DNA from: Takakia lepidozioides
Lineage: Eukaryota; Streptophyta; Takakiopsida; Takakiales; Takakiaceae
Length of the DNA: 64,000 nucleotides
Assembly (NCBI GenBank): GCA_030704615.1
Contig: CM060731.1
Span: 79,526,756 to 79,590,755 of the forward strand
Reading direction: 5' to 3'
Shown here: positions 10,340 through 21,384 of the stretch, piece after piece
Layout of the letters: every line of letters starts with the position of its first letter
Numbering within the stretch: the stretch's first letter is position 1
Notes under the pieces: generated by a model
Database searches by the model: none
Told to the model about the DNA's origin: nothing
The model's input: only the letters and a program-made list of their open reading frames with translations
Position numbers and translations under genes: made by a program

Positions 10340-13300
10340 TCAACGCTTCTTCCGCTTTTGAGGTCGCCCTTCGAAAGATGCAACCGCCTCGGATGCGTTT
10401 CCCATTTCTGAGGCACGCACCCAAGATGCCTCCACATGATGATAGCCCTTCCATTTGACGAGATACTCAGTTTCTTGGTTCTTGAACCTCCTCGACTTAA
10501 GTATTGCCTCCACCTCGTACTCAGGTTCATTTTGATGATCCAACAGCATAGGTGGCGGACGCAACACTTGATGCCGATTCGGACGCGCTTCATCTTTGAA
10601 ATAAGGGTTCAAAAGAGAGACATGGAATACTGGGTGCACCTTGATGTTTTCCTGCAGCTCCAATTCATACACATCCTCATTCATAACCTTCCGAATGCGA
10701 AAGGGTCCCGCATACGGTCCGCTTCCGATTCGCCTGCCTTTCATACCGTTTCCTAGTTTTGGCAATGTTGTACTTTGCGAGCTTCAACAAACACTCGCGT
10801 TCTTTCAGTACCGCCGCTACTGCCGGTTCCTCAACGTCCTGGGCGGCCCAACTTGTCGGCACCAGAGGTGCTTTTCCATAGACCAATACAAAAGGGGAAA
10901 CTCCCGTTGCGGAGTGTTCTGTGTTATTATAACAGAACTCTGCCGCGTCTAAGTGTTCCACCCAGTCTGTTTGGTCTGCCGACACGTAATTCCGCAAGAT
11001 CTGCTTCACTACGGAATTCACTCTTTCTGTTTGGCCGTCGGTCGGAGGTCGGAAGGCGGTGCTCATCTTCAGCCTCGTCCCTATCTTCTTCCAAAGTGCC
11101 CTCCAAAATTTACTCGTAAACTTTGGATCGCGGTCCGAGACAATATCCTTCGGGACTCCATGATGCTTTAAGACGTGGGCGAAGTAAAGTCGCCCTGTCT
11201 CCTGCGCCGTTGCCGTCTCCTTGGTGGGGATGAAATGGCCCATTTTACTGAACCTATCTACCACCACCATGATTGCATCGAATCCTTTTGACAGCGGCAT
11301 AGCAGTCATGAAATCCATCGAGACGCTTTCCCAAGTCCCCTCTGGAATCGGCAAGGGTTGTAACAGCCCCTCTTGCTTTTTGTACTCGCTCCAGTTTGTT
11401 GGCATGTGGTGCATGTCTTGACATACTCCTCTGCCTCCTCCCTCAGTTTGGGCCAGAAATACTTTTTCTTCAAGAGTGCCGCAGTGCGCTTGGCACCGCC
11501 ATGGCCCGCAAGCGGGCTATGATGGCATTCTCTCAAGAGACTATCCCTGATCCCTCCCTTCGGCACGTAGAGACGCTTTTGCTTATACCGGAGCAGTCCA
11601 TTTTGCAAGTGGAACTGCGATTTAACCCCCATCATCAAGTCCTGCATCACGGACTTCGCTAGCTCATCCTTCCGGCAAGCCTTCCGGATCTTCCTTTGGA
11701 GCGCCGTCTCGCCCTCGTACACCAACCAGAGCTGCTGCTTTCTACTTAAAGCATCGGCCACCACGTTGTCTCGTCCCGGTTTGTACTGGATATCCACGTC
11801 AAACACCGCCAAAGTATCTTGCCACCTAAGTTGTTTTGGGGACAACTTGGGCTGCGTGGCAAAATACTTCACCGTGACATTGTCCGTGAACACCTTCACT
11901 GGGTTGGAACCAACATAGTGGCGCCAGAGCTCAAGGCAATGCACGTGCGTCGGCCACCGTCGCTCCACTTCATTCAGTTTCTTACTTTCGTAAGCCACTG
12001 GACGTCCATCTTGCATAAGTACACCCCCAATCGCGAAGTCCGACGCATCTGTATGTATCTCAAACGGACGATCGAACTCCGGGATTTTCAAGACTGGAGC
12101 TTCCGCCATCTGCTGCTTCAATTCAGCAAAAGCTTGGCCACAAAATGTGTTCCATACCCAAACTATGGATTTACACAGAAGGTCCGACAGCGGCCCCGCG
12201 ATCTTGGCGAAATTTCTCACATACTTCCGGTAATAGGAGGCGAGTCCTAGGAAGGATCGCACTCCCGGGACCGAAGTTGGAGGCTCCCAGTCCAAGATCG
12301 CCCTCACCTTTCTGTCATCCATTTTGATCCCATCCTGTGTAATCACATGCCCCAGGAACTCCACTTTTGTGACCCCGAATTCGCACTTTGAAGCTTTGGC
12401 ATACAGCTTCCTTTCTCGCAATTTTTGGAATACCCTTTTGAGGTGCTCCAGGTGCTCCTCCTTTGTTTTCGAGTACACCAAGATGTCGTCGATGTACACG
12501 ATCACAAAGTCATCCAACCACTCCTGAAAAAGGCTGTTCATTAGTGTGCTAAAGGTCGCTGGTGCATTGGTGAGCCCAAAAGGCATCACCAAGAACTCAT
12601 ATGAACCATACCTTGTCCTGCATACGGTCTTCTCCTCATCTCCTTCCGCCACCCGAATTCGGTGATAGCCGGAGCGCAAGTCGATCCGGCTGAAATACTT
12701 CGCTCCTGCCAACCGATCGAAGAGGTCGTCGATCCTTGGCAAAGGGTACCGGTTTTTGATAGTCACCTTATTCAGAGCCCTGTAATCGACACACATCCGC
12801 AGCGTCCCATCCTTCTTGTCTGCAAATAGCACCGGGGCTCCGTAAGGTGACTTACTCGGCCGGATGTACCCCTTTGACATTAGATCCTTGAGCTGAGTCT
12901 TCAGCTCGACCAACTCTCTGTGGCTCAACCGGTAGGGCGCCTTGGCAGGCGGTTCCGATCCCGGTATCACCTCAATTTTGTGGTCAACTTCTCTTCGCGG
13001 TGGCAAGCCGCTTGGTAAATCCTCCGGCATCACATCCTGGTATTTCTCCAAAATCCCCTTGATCCAATCTTGGCTCGGCTCCCCATCGCCTTCTCCTTTC
13101 ACTTCTCTAATGTAAAGCAAAAATTGGGGCTCGTGTGCCTCCTCCATGGCCCACTCCTTTGCTGACAGAAGGTTTATTCGCCCTCCCACGGATTTGGGCG
13201 TTTCCGACACTCGTAAAACCTCGCCACCATACCCACATGGCAGCGTGACTACTCTCTTGCGGCCATCTATGACCGCTCCGGATTTGCTCAAAAAGGTCAT

Positions 13301-14790
13301 CCCCAAAATGAGATCCACTCCATCGATCTCGCAGATGGTGAAGTTCTCACGTCCCTCCCAACTCCCCAGTTGAAGAGGAACATCAAACGCCAACCTTGTC
13401 GCCAACTGTGGTTCTCCTTTGGCAGAACGCACCTCAATAGAGGCCCCCACGTCACTTGTCGGGAGTCCCAACTTTCGCGCCGCCGCCGGCGTCATGAAGG
13501 AGTGTGACGCTCCTATGTCCACCAACAATGACACGTTAGTTCCGGATATTATCCCATCCACGAACAATAACTGACTCCCTTTACGCAGGGCGCCAGTTTC
13601 CTGATACAACTCACAAGAATAATTGCCTACCTTGCAAGTCCTGGCGACCACCGCTTCCACCAAGCGACTGATGGTATCTTCCGACAGCTCCGTGGTTGCC
13701 CGAGTCATGTTCAATTGTTGAGGTTTTGTGCACTTCTTGGCCATGTGCCCGGGCTCCCCGCAATTGAAACACACTCCATCAAAGGTCGCCTTCTGTCCGC
13801 CATAAGCCGCTCCACCCGCTTTTCCTTTCGAAGCACCGGGTGCCGCCTTGACGTGTGAAGGCCCTCCCTTCGATTTCCACGTGCCATAGTCGCCGCGTGG
13901 CCTATCCCACTTCTTTTCCGGTCGGAAGGAGTCACCTTCCCGCCGGGTCTTCTTGTGGTTCAGCTCCGTACGGCTTTGTCTCTCACCCTTAGGGACATCC
14001 GAGAAACATTCAGCCCTCTCAATTGCCTCGTTCAAAGTCTTGGGTGGCTTCTCCTCCAACTTCCGCCTGGCCCATGGGCCAGTCCCGCCACAAAGTTGAA
14101 GACCATTTCTGGTTCTGCCATGTCCGCGACTTCGAGCAACAGCACATTGAAAGCCTGGACATACCCCCGAATGTCATCTGTTTGCTTCAAATTCCTCATC
14201 TTGTCCCGGGCAAGCCAGGACGCGTTGAGGGGCACAAACTGTCTCTTCATCAATTCCTTGAACCCACTCCAGGCCAAGGTTTCAGGGCTTGGACCTCGGT
14301 CATGAAGGCGTTTCTGCCACCATTGTTGAGCATAGCCCCTCAAATAGGTGGGAGCCACTTCCACCCGATCCTCGTCACTCAACTTGGCCGCCCGGAAGTA
14401 CTGCTCTAGCTCCAGGAGCCAGGTGTTGAGTGCCTTCCGATTTCGGATGCCCTCGAAGGTGCCGGGTTCCTTAGGCTTCACCTTAAACTTCGCCTTAGTG
14501 GAAGTGGCATTAGCCGCCTTCAACACGTCTTTCAATGTCCCGCCAAACTGCGCCAGCAACCCTTCCCAAAAGACTGCCGGCATGGGAGGCATCTGTTGGT
14601 TTGTCGGAGCTCTCAAGGATTCCTCGGGCTCCGACTCCTCAGATTCCTCCCGCTCTTGCGCGGCCTCATTTTCAGAAGCATGCATCGCTTCCTCAAACGG
14701 CCGCCTCGGTGACACGTCGCCCCCATCGGGCTCACCAGGGTCATCATCTTTTGGGCCGTTCCGCTTTCGCTTTGGCTTGCCCGACCCCAT
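10340..14790 (-). pseudogene. Gag-pol polyprotein of element B, frameshifted
   Basis: Translation would start at the ATG at 14790, just after the leader. Visible in order: gag core (WWQKRLHDRGPS), knuckle [14 protein letters not shown], protease, RT with [10 protein letters not shown], RNase H ([10 protein letters not shown]), integrase zinc finger (HHSPLAGH...CTTCQQ), integrase core with SDRDPKF and TDGQTERVN, GPY-like segment and a C-terminal chromodomain (YLVKWKGYHHVEASW). Frame changes occur near 14050, 11380 and 10740. The protease centre reads VDIGAS where DSG or DTG is expected. The RNase H segment [15 protein letters not shown] lacks about eight residues, including the usual acidic residue. 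The element is therefore not autonomous. Confidence 0.85.
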
Positions 14791-14831
14791 GATGAGGCCA
14801 ATCCCAAGGACGATCGCGTACTGAACTCTAA

Positions 14832-14843
14832 GCTTTGATACCA
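14832..14843 (-). promoter_or_regulatory. Primer-binding site of element B (initiator Met tRNA type)
   Basis: TGGTATCAAAGC lies two bases inside the 5' LTR end. It matches the common plant PBS TGGTATCAGAGC, complementary to the 3' end of initiator methionine tRNA, with one mismatch. Confidence 0.75.
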
Positions 14844-14845
14844 AG

Positions 14846-14930
14846 TGTCGCGCACCTCCCTTCGGTAAGCTCCCCCTCAAGTCATAGTTACTCGCTTTGA
14901 TGCGCGCGCCTGACTCCCAACCTGGCCGCC
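14846..14930 (-). repeat. Truncated 5' LTR of element B
   Basis: Only the last 85 bases of the LTR remain, matching 8733-8817. The break at 14930/14931 passes straight into PPR sequence, with no element A flank on this side. Confidence 0.85.
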
Positions 14931-15322
14931 ATACAGGTCCAGCAGGGCAGTGATCAGGATGACATCTGGTACAAATCCAGCTTTGACAATGTCACCATGG
15001 ACCTCATTGCACCTTTCCAGGGCTGCCAGGCTTGCACAAGCATTGCAAACGCAAACAAATGTGATGTGGTTGGGCTTCACCCTTTCGCACATGAATTGCT
15101 CATAGGTCTCCAAAGCCTCCATCCCACCCCTTGCTGTGCATATCCTGCAATCATCGCACTCCACGACACCACATTTCTTTCAACCATACTGTCGAACACT
15201 CCCTTTGCATCCTCGATGCACTCACATTTGACATACATGTCCAGCAGGGCAGTGTTCAGGATGACATCTGGTACAAATCCAGCTTTGACGATGTCACATG
15301 CATGGACCTCTTGCAAAACCAC
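14931..15322 (-). pseudogene. PPR pseudogene fragment, right side of the retroelement insertion
   Basis: Two PLS-type PPR units are readable on the minus strand (DIVKAGFVPDVILNTALLDM, IEDAKGVFDSMVERNVVSWS, then ASLAALERCNEVHGDI). The last unit stops at 14931 within VILITALLDLY and continues at 5533. Frames shift between units, so no long product is possible. Confidence 0.8.
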
Positions 15323-15324
15323 CA

Positions 15325-15440
15325 GTGAGAGTCACCACCAGGGAGGGTTTGACCAACCCATCCAGAGAACCTCATTTCTGCCCTTGAACTGCTCCGCGAC
15401 AGCACCAGCGGGCAACTGAGTAGCCATGGCCTCTCGCACC
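15325..15440 (-). pseudogene. OSB-type PDF-motif fragment fused to PPR
   Basis: The minus strand reads FKGRNEVLWMGWSNPPWW, matching the second half of the PDF motif of plant organellar single-stranded DNA-binding (OSB) proteins (consensus-like FK-K-EALW---NPPWV). It runs straight into PPR sequence (LQEVHACDIVKAGF). A better-preserved copy of the same exon is at 21385-21480. Confidence 0.55.
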
Positions 15441-15715
15441 ATGCTATAACCACCAAAGCTTCGCACATTTCAAAAAATAGATAGATCCCGAAACAACCTA
15501 CTTTCCTGTACTACTAAAATTTAGAGGATGCCAGTATTTTTAAATGAACATGTGCACAGGGCCATGAAGTGCGGAAGAAAACTTCCTTGAACCTGTTTCC
15601 AGTCAGTGACATGGGGGAGGCCATCAATTCAAAGTCAAGGCGAGTAGCCCGATCCATTCAAAGTGGGGCATCTCGGAATTGAATCTCTCCTTGACAAATT
15701 TGGTTTTGGGAGTGG
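15441..15715. other. Short gap with possible LINE scrap
   Basis: Bases 15599-15622 repeat, with one or two changes, the first 24 bases of the window (CAGTGACATGGGGGAGG...), which lie in a LINE ORF2. The rest is not recognised. Confidence 0.3.
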
Positions 15716-16290
15716 ATTGTAGAGCATCCTCAATGCTCCCACATTTGGCATACATGTCCACCAGAGCAGTGTTCAGGATGACATTGGTACAATTGCAGAT
15801 TTGATGATGTCACCATGGATCTCTTTCCCTTTTTCCAGGGTTGCCAGGCTCGCACACGCACTGCAAACGCACACAAACGTTATGTGGTCGGGCTTCACTC
15901 CTTCCCCCATCATTTGCTCATACGTCTCCAAAGCCTCCATCCCGCGCCCCTGCTGTGCATACCCCTAGTGTTCAGGATGACATTGGTACAATTGCAGATT
16001 TGATGATGTCACCATGGATCTCTTTCCCTTTTTCCAGGGCTGCCAAGCTCGCACGCGCACTGCAAACGCACACAAACGTTATGTGGTCGGGCTTCACTCC
16101 TTCCCCCATCATTTGCTCATACGTCTCCAAAGCCTCCATCCCGCGCCCCTGCTGTGCATACCCCGCAAGCATTGCACTCCATAACACCACATCTCATTCA
16201 GCGATAGTGTTGAATACTCCCTTGGCATCCTCGATGCACCCACATTTGGCATACATGTCCACCAGGGCAATGTTCAGAATGACATCTGGT
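15716..16290 (-). pseudogene. PPR pseudogene block with internal 199-bp tandem duplication
   Basis: PLS units of the same family (MYAKCGCIEDAKG, GVKPDHITFVCVCSA, LEKGKEIHGDI) are read on the minus strand. Part of one unit plus the next is present twice (15768-15965 and 15967-16164). Both copies share a 1-base deletion (GACATTGGTAC for GACATCTGGTAC), so the frame was already broken before duplication. Confidence 0.8.
15768..16164. repeat. Recent 199-bp direct tandem duplication
   Basis: Two adjacent copies differ at only a handful of positions, for example GGGTTGCCAGGCTCGCACAC against GGGCTGCCAAGCTCGCACGC. Confidence 0.9.
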
Positions 16291-16420
16291 AACCTGACAG
16301 ACATTCACCTTTTTGCCTCGGTTGTCCCACCATAGACTGGGTTCAGAAAAGTATTCATTCCACAGCTTCTCTTCATCTCTGTTACCTGTTTTTGGATACT
16401 TTTCTGTTGTCACATTGGCA
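16291..16420 (-). pseudogene. OSB-type PDF-motif exon fragment (first half)
   Basis: The minus strand reads EKLWNEYFSEPSLWWDNRG, the W--YF--P--WWDNR signature that opens the PDF motif of OSB proteins. It is preceded by an intron-like acceptor (AACAG). It joins directly at its 3' side to PPR sequence (PDVILNIALVDMYAKCGC) where PDFK should follow. An equivalent exon lies at 22795-22870. Confidence 0.6.
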
Positions 16421-16559
16421 GTATCATGTCAAAGTCACTCCAACCTATCAAAGATTCACTCAACCAGCTAACTTGCAGAATTCAACATGGAATTTAGGGC
16501 CAATTCTGATAAGAGGGAAAAACAGGGTGAAATGTGTTGAAGAAGGTGCCTTCAGTGCC

Positions 16560-16640
16560 AGTGCCTGATTTTATCAATTGTGTCGCTGCTGCTGCAGCTT
16601 CCAGTGGACCATCTACCCATGCACCACAAATCCACCCAAA
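16560..16640 (-). pseudogene. OSB-type exon tail fragment
   Basis: The minus strand encodes AWVDGPLEAAAAATQLIKSG, matching the WVDG-LE-AVAAAQLIKSS segment repeated at 5290-5350, 20905-20965 and 23035-23085. At 20.9 kb the same segment directly follows a GPDFKHQ core, so it is the end of a PDF-type exon. Confidence 0.55.
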
Positions 16641-17766
16641 GAGCTAACTTACACAATCAATATGCAAATTCAGGGACGAGTCTAATGAGAGGGCAAAACA
16701 GGCTGAAATAGGTCGAGAAGAAGGTGCCCTCACCATCTCCTTGCATAGGTTACCTAGTCCATTGCTCCTCAGTGGACCATATTACTTTCGGCAAAAATCT
16801 GGCTGCTCTCCCAGATTGAAGCCGCCTGGAAAATGGGAGTGCTTAAAGACTACAAATGTGACTGTGACAGCCACACACAATTGCCACCTCCTATGAAGTG
16901 AAACAACCAATGTGATCCAACAATTGAAAGGAAACCAAAGTTCAAGTGAGCCTACTACTCAACACACACACCATCGAGGGGACAATGGGACAGTAGAAGG
17001 ACGATCATGAAGGATTGAACCGAGGATCACCCTGGTTATGCACAAGCAAGCCACGAATTCCCACCAACTGGGCTGCCTGCTCAAGTGCGAAAGAGGGGTA
17101 CTGCTACCCCGTCCAATTTCAGTGCTCCTAGGCACTCACTCTATTCCGTAATCATCACAAGCATATCTACAGTAACCTTTGACAAGTTTCACAATGCAGA
17201 GTCTTGTGACTAGACTGCATGCCTGCAAATTCACATATGTGGGCACACCCCCACAAAACTGAGAGAGATGCTCAGGCAGGCAAAGAGCATGCTTCGTAAT
17301 CAGAAACCTCTTTATCCAATCATGGTGCAGCCAGAACAATAAATAATCTTGGCCTCCCAAACTGTTATACATGCAGTCATCAACAGGCATGCATTGCCAC
17401 TGTTCAGAGATGAACAAAGCCTGGCCTATCCAAAGATACTTGGCGCATGTCAAACACCAAGCCCTTCCACTCATATCATCCCACCATTAAGTACAGTTCA
17501 AACCAGCTTCCAACTTCCTCAAGACATCCCCTCTGCTTACTCATGTGGGCAGACCCACAACTTTAAATTAACATTTCCAAACTTGCCAATTGCAAGGCAA
17601 AATGCAGCAGGTCTGTGTGCAGATGTGGTTTGAGCACTGACCTCAAGCCATTTGCAAACCACCCCTTATTATAAAACCCTCAATGCCAAACACAGACTAG
17701 GTACCCAAGGTTTTTGGACTCCATGCAAGCACTAAATCAAGAATCTAATAACATCACACAGACTTG
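16641..17766. other. Gap with a tRNA-SINE, otherwise unrecognised
   Basis: Apart from the SINE head near 16985-17085 and the 3' flank of the kinase fragment, no coding or structural signal is seen. Confidence 0.4.
16985..17085 (-). mobile_element. tRNA-derived SINE head
   Basis: On the minus strand an A-box-like GGCAGCCCAGTTGGTGGG and a B-box-like CTCGGTTCAATCCT are about 50 bases apart, as in a tRNA gene. The tail is not clear. Confidence 0.55.
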
Positions 17767-18151
17767 TTACTCTGCCGATGGTCCTGCTTGTGGTGCAGGC
17801 CTTGAGGTTAGAAGCGGTTGTAGGGCTTTCACCACGATACTCATGTTGGGGCGAAAGTCCCCTTCGTACTGCACACAGAGTGCTGCAACTGCTGCCATCT
17901 GCCATTCCAACCCAAACTTGCATCGGTAACCTCTATCCAGTTGTTGAGAGAACCTAAATACGGAGCTAGGGGCTGCCATAAGCCAGCCAATTGCTGAAGA
18001 GAACATCTACTATGCAATCTCTTGCAATGATAATGCAACTCAAAAGGTTGACACAAAAACCTACCTTGGCAACTGCCTTCGGAGGATAGTCACCATTCGG
18101 CTTGGGATCAACGCATTGCTTTACTTTGTGCTCGCTCAACCTTGGTGTTGC
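17767..18151 (-). pseudogene. PTI1-like receptor-like cytoplasmic kinase, last two exons only
   Basis: Exon at 18151-18065 (29 codons, acceptor TTCAG, donor GTAGG) encodes [20 protein letters not shown] and DYPPKAVAK. It splices in phase to 17898-17767, which gives [20 protein letters not shown], then VVKALQPLL and a stop at 17767. This is the end of the kinase C-lobe of PTI1-like Ser/Thr/Tyr kinases (subdomain XI with the invariant Arg in FRPNM). The catalytic lobe, activation loop and all earlier exons are missing; upstream lies the inverted repeat at 18.25 kb. The reading frame is undamaged, so capture or duplication of this 3' piece was relatively recent, or the purifying past is short. 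Confidence 0.85.
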
Positions 18152-18246
18152 CTGAAGAGTAATAAATAGAGAAAGTTAGACAACCACCAGCCTTTGATGT
18201 TCGCCTTATTCTACACAAGGTTGCAATGCTCCATGGATTTGGCGGA

Positions 18247-18394
18247 AAGGTGAACGATGGCGGAAACAAGAAGATCAAGATGCATTGCGGGCAGTTCCAA
18301 AAACGTTGCGCGGGATTTCTATTGGCCTATTTCGCGCGGGTCGTCCGGGCAGGTTCCAAAGAAATTGACGACGACGATGACCTGGCTACGATGA
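18247..18394 (+). repeat. Left arm of a ~150-170 bp inverted repeat
   Basis: It starts AAGGTGAACGATGGCG and ends GATGACCTGGCTACGATGAC. The reverse complement is at 23489-23662, which is longer by about 20 bases near its outer end. The peptide frame present in the right arm is shifted here by that deletion, though an alternative frame (18226-18408) still keeps LLAYFARVVRAGSKEIDDDD. Confidence 0.8.
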
Positions 18395-18842
18395 CGTGTC
18401 TACAATGATGTGGCAACGATGACGTGGTGACGATGACGTGGCACTATGGCACCCTATTCCTGCTCTACACTAAACTAGCTTCCGACCTTCGGTCGTCGCT
18501 AGAACTAGGGCTTCGCGTTGCTCCGCACTACTAGCGACGAATTCTGAGAACTCAGTTCAATTTTTCACAGAAAGGGGTGGGTCATCCCCATGATGTTACA
18601 TACATACATCCCATATTTCATTGTTTTCCGGAAGAAGAACGGCGGAGTGTTGCCAAAGCTACCATATTATTTTTATTTTTCAAAGGAAACACGGCCGAAA
18701 TCCTGCTGGTCCCTCCTCTTCGGCATCCCCAGAGTTTGGAAGCATAAAAAGGGGTGGGTCATCCCCAGAGTATTACATACATACATCATGTGTTTCTTTG
18801 TTTTTCAAAAAAATGGTGGATTGTTGCTGAGGCTACCACATC
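18395..18842. repeat. GATGACGTG repeats, repeat R1 copy 2 and a partial internal duplicate
   Basis: GATGACGTG-like units recur at 18391-18442. Bases 18464-18504 (CTACACTAAACTAGCTTCCG...) recur at 24672-24711. R1 copy 2 (18504-18591) matches 2627-2718. A second partial copy of its tail (GGGGTGGGTCATCCCC onward) is at about 18747-18825. The 10-base palindrome TCGTCGCTAG / CTAGCGACGA flanks the start of R1. Confidence 0.6.
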
Positions 18843-19015
18843 TTATTTAGCCATTCTGTCAAATGCTGAGAATGCATCCTTCATACTCCCACATTTGGCA
18901 TACATGTCAACTAGAGTAGTCTCCGGAATGATATCTGGGGCAATCCCAGCTTGGGTGATGTCAGCATCGACCTCTTTGCCCTTTTCTAGGGCTACTTGGC
19001 TGGCACATGCATGAG
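18843..19015 (-). pseudogene. PPR fragment
   Basis: About one and a half PLS units are readable on the minus strand (LEKGKEVDADI, VDMYAKCGSMKDAFSAF). The fragment ends at unrelated sequence on both sides. Confidence 0.7.
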
Positions 19016-19699
19016 AGTACAAATGATCGGGAGGTTTTGATACAACTGACAGCTTTGTATTATGAATGTTCTTTATATGATATTTTTAAATTTTAAATTG
19101 GTTTCGATCTACACAAGGAAGGGAAATGCTGGTGGAAGGCATCGTTGCAAGGCAGAACTGCCTGGAGACTAAATGCTAATCTTGAACCACATGTGACTGC
19201 ATAATGACTCTGTCTACAACAAATTAGCATTGGAAACCAATTAGACTCAAGTCTGGACACCTTGCATACACTTGGGAGGCACTAACATTTCTCACATACT
19301 GCAGGAGAGAAAAAAATAGATTGAACAACTCCAAAACCCTAAAGTAGGTCAACTACGTCAATCCCTCACTGACAAAAGGCTGAAAAGCCAGTTGACAGGC
19401 GATTCTCCAAGGCATTGTTCAATTCAGGGGCCCACATCTGCCCTCAACAGTTAGTGCGAGTTGTGGGCAAACCCATGGACCACCGTCACTTACCCTAATT
19501 CTGTCTGCAAGATTCTATGTGGCTAGCACCATTGTGGAATCATGCAGGTGACTTAGGCATAAGCTCAGTCGACAATGCTACTAGAGAGAGCCCCGACATG
19601 ATCATATGACAAGAATCAACTTGCTTATCCTACAAGCAGTTGACTGCTTGACACTGCAGCCTCAAACCCCCCAGCATTGTCATGGAGCAGCGTCTAATT
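19016..19699. other. Gap, nothing recognised
   Basis: There is no long frame, no repeat shared with the rest of the window and no RNA-gene signal. Confidence 0.4.
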
Positions 19700-20335
19700 G
19701 GCATCTACTGGTTGAAGAGAATGACACAGGCCTTGAGAACACAAATGAACGTAACCTTGTTGGGTGTCACCCCTTCCTGTATCATTTGCTCATAGATATC
19801 TAAAGCCTCCACACCAAACCCATGCTGAGTATATCATGCGATCGACATTGCGTTGGGATTGCGCTCCATGATACCACATCTTGCTCAGCCATGTTGTCAA
19901 ACACATCCCGTGCATCCTTTCAGCTGTCGCATTTGGCATACCTGTTAAAAAGTGCAATTTCTAAAGAGATATATGAGGCAACTCCATTTTTGATGATGTC
20001 AGCACGGACCTTTTCCAGGGCTATTATGCTGGCACATGCATTGAGAATGGAAATGAGCGTGACCTTGCTGGGCGTTATGCCGTCCTGTATCATTTGCTCA
20101 TACATCTCAAAAGCCTCCATCATTGCACTCCATGAGACCACATTTCGTTGAGACGTTTTATCAAAAACTTGTCTGGCATCGTTCAAGCTCCCATACTTGG
20201 CATACATATCGACAAAGGCAGTGTCCAGAATGATGTCAGCTCATGGACCTTTGTACTTTTTTCCAGGGCTCCTAGGCTGGCACAAGCATTGAGAACAGAA
20301 ATGAATGTAATAATGTTGGGTGTCACACCTCATTA
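19700..20335 (-). pseudogene. PPR pseudogene block
   Basis: Several PLS units are read on the minus strand across shifting frames (MYAKYGSLNDARQVFDKTSQ, RNVVSWSAMM, ACASIIALEKVRADIIKNG). Internal deletions have shortened units, for example the missing GYAQHG segment near 20120. Confidence 0.8.
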
Positions 20336-20899
20336 GAAGCACATTGCTCAGCTTTGCAAGCCAAACAAGTACTTCCCGCAAAATGTCAGTATTCACTGCC
20401 CCTGGATCTGCAACACCGTTGACAAAAATGCAACATTAAGCACTCAATCTGTAGGGAAGCAGATAAAGTTGAGGAGTGGGTCTGAGGAGAAGACCGTGCA
20501 CGACGGAGATGTGAGAAGAGTCGTCACTTGAGTGCAGCCGACGGTGAAGCTCATATGAGAAGAGGAGTAAACACATTCCACAACACCCCACCATTACTCA
20601 TTTGAAAAATAATACAAAGACAAACACCTGCAGTCCTATTGGTCATGTACACCTTCATCCCGCACCCACGGAAGTAGCAACAGAGTTTTGGCAGCCTTAG
20701 TATGGTGCAGCCTTGCAGCCTCAACCTAAAACACGAGTGACAGTACTTCAGGAACAATAGCCAGAAAGAAGGCAACCTACTTTTGGAGCTCTCACAGATT
20801 TGCGCAAAAATTTCAGAGCCTCTTTCAGTGTGCCTCATATAGTGTCCTCACAAGTTCAGAAGCGCCAGAAGAAATCTTGAGAACTTCCTCCCAGGGTCC
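20336..20899. other. Gap between PPR block and PDF exon
   Basis: It may be the old 5' part or intron of the chimeric locus. I see no clear domain in any frame. Confidence 0.35.
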
Positions 20900-21075
20900 T
20901 CTTTTGGAAGTGGAGATCATTGTGGAGGTGCTTGATTTTATCAATTGTGCTGCCACTGCCCCTTCAAGATGACCATCTACCCTTGCAGATTTTTTGTAGC
21001 TGTCAATCCTCAGTGGCTCATATGCACTCTGGTGCTTGAAATCAGGACCTCTCGGATGGATCTGCACCCACGCTT
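20900..21075 (-). pseudogene. OSB-type PDF-motif exon, best preserved core
   Basis: The minus strand reads WVQIHPRGPDFKHQSAYEPL, then RIDSYKKSARVDGHLEGAVA and AQLIKSSTST. GPDFKHQ is the PDF core that names the motif in OSB organellar single-stranded DNA-binding proteins. The residues beyond (STSTMISTSKRGPWEEVLKI) align with those following the same exon at 5290-5180, so both copies derive from one longer ancestor. Confidence 0.65.
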
Positions 21076-21384
21076 CATCCCTGCTTCTTTCAGCTAACCC
21101 TGCCTAGGCAACAGTATGGCCCTGCTGCTAAGAGCTGACAATGATAACCATAAAATTTATCTAGCAAACACCCCGACCATACTTACCACACACTAGTTCT
21201 GGTGCTGCATTGCTGACAATTTGTGAGAAAGTTTTTTCAATGCGCCTATTATCCCATTGGCAGTAACATGTGCAAAAAATCCAAACCACCATAGATTCAT
21301 CCAACGAGGTAACTTAAAAACACAAAGTGAAAAATTGGGAATGAATATGATAAGAGGACAAAACAAGACTAAATGGTTGAAGAA

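Larger units (their letters stand above)
8733..14930 (-). mobile_element. Chromodomain Ty3/gypsy retrotransposon (element B)
   Basis: On the minus strand the order is: 5' LTR remnant (14930-14846), primer-binding site, gag, protease, RT, RNase H, integrase, chromodomain, polypurine tract, complete 3' LTR (10305-8733). The chromodomain places it among the chromoviruses, whose integrase is often guided to marked chromatin. The last 85 bases of the two LTRs are essentially identical at 14846-14930 and 8733-8817, arguing for recent insertion, although the coding region already has frameshifts. The 5' LTR is truncated and abuts PPR sequence, so the element lost its upstream end by recombination. 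Confidence 0.9.
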
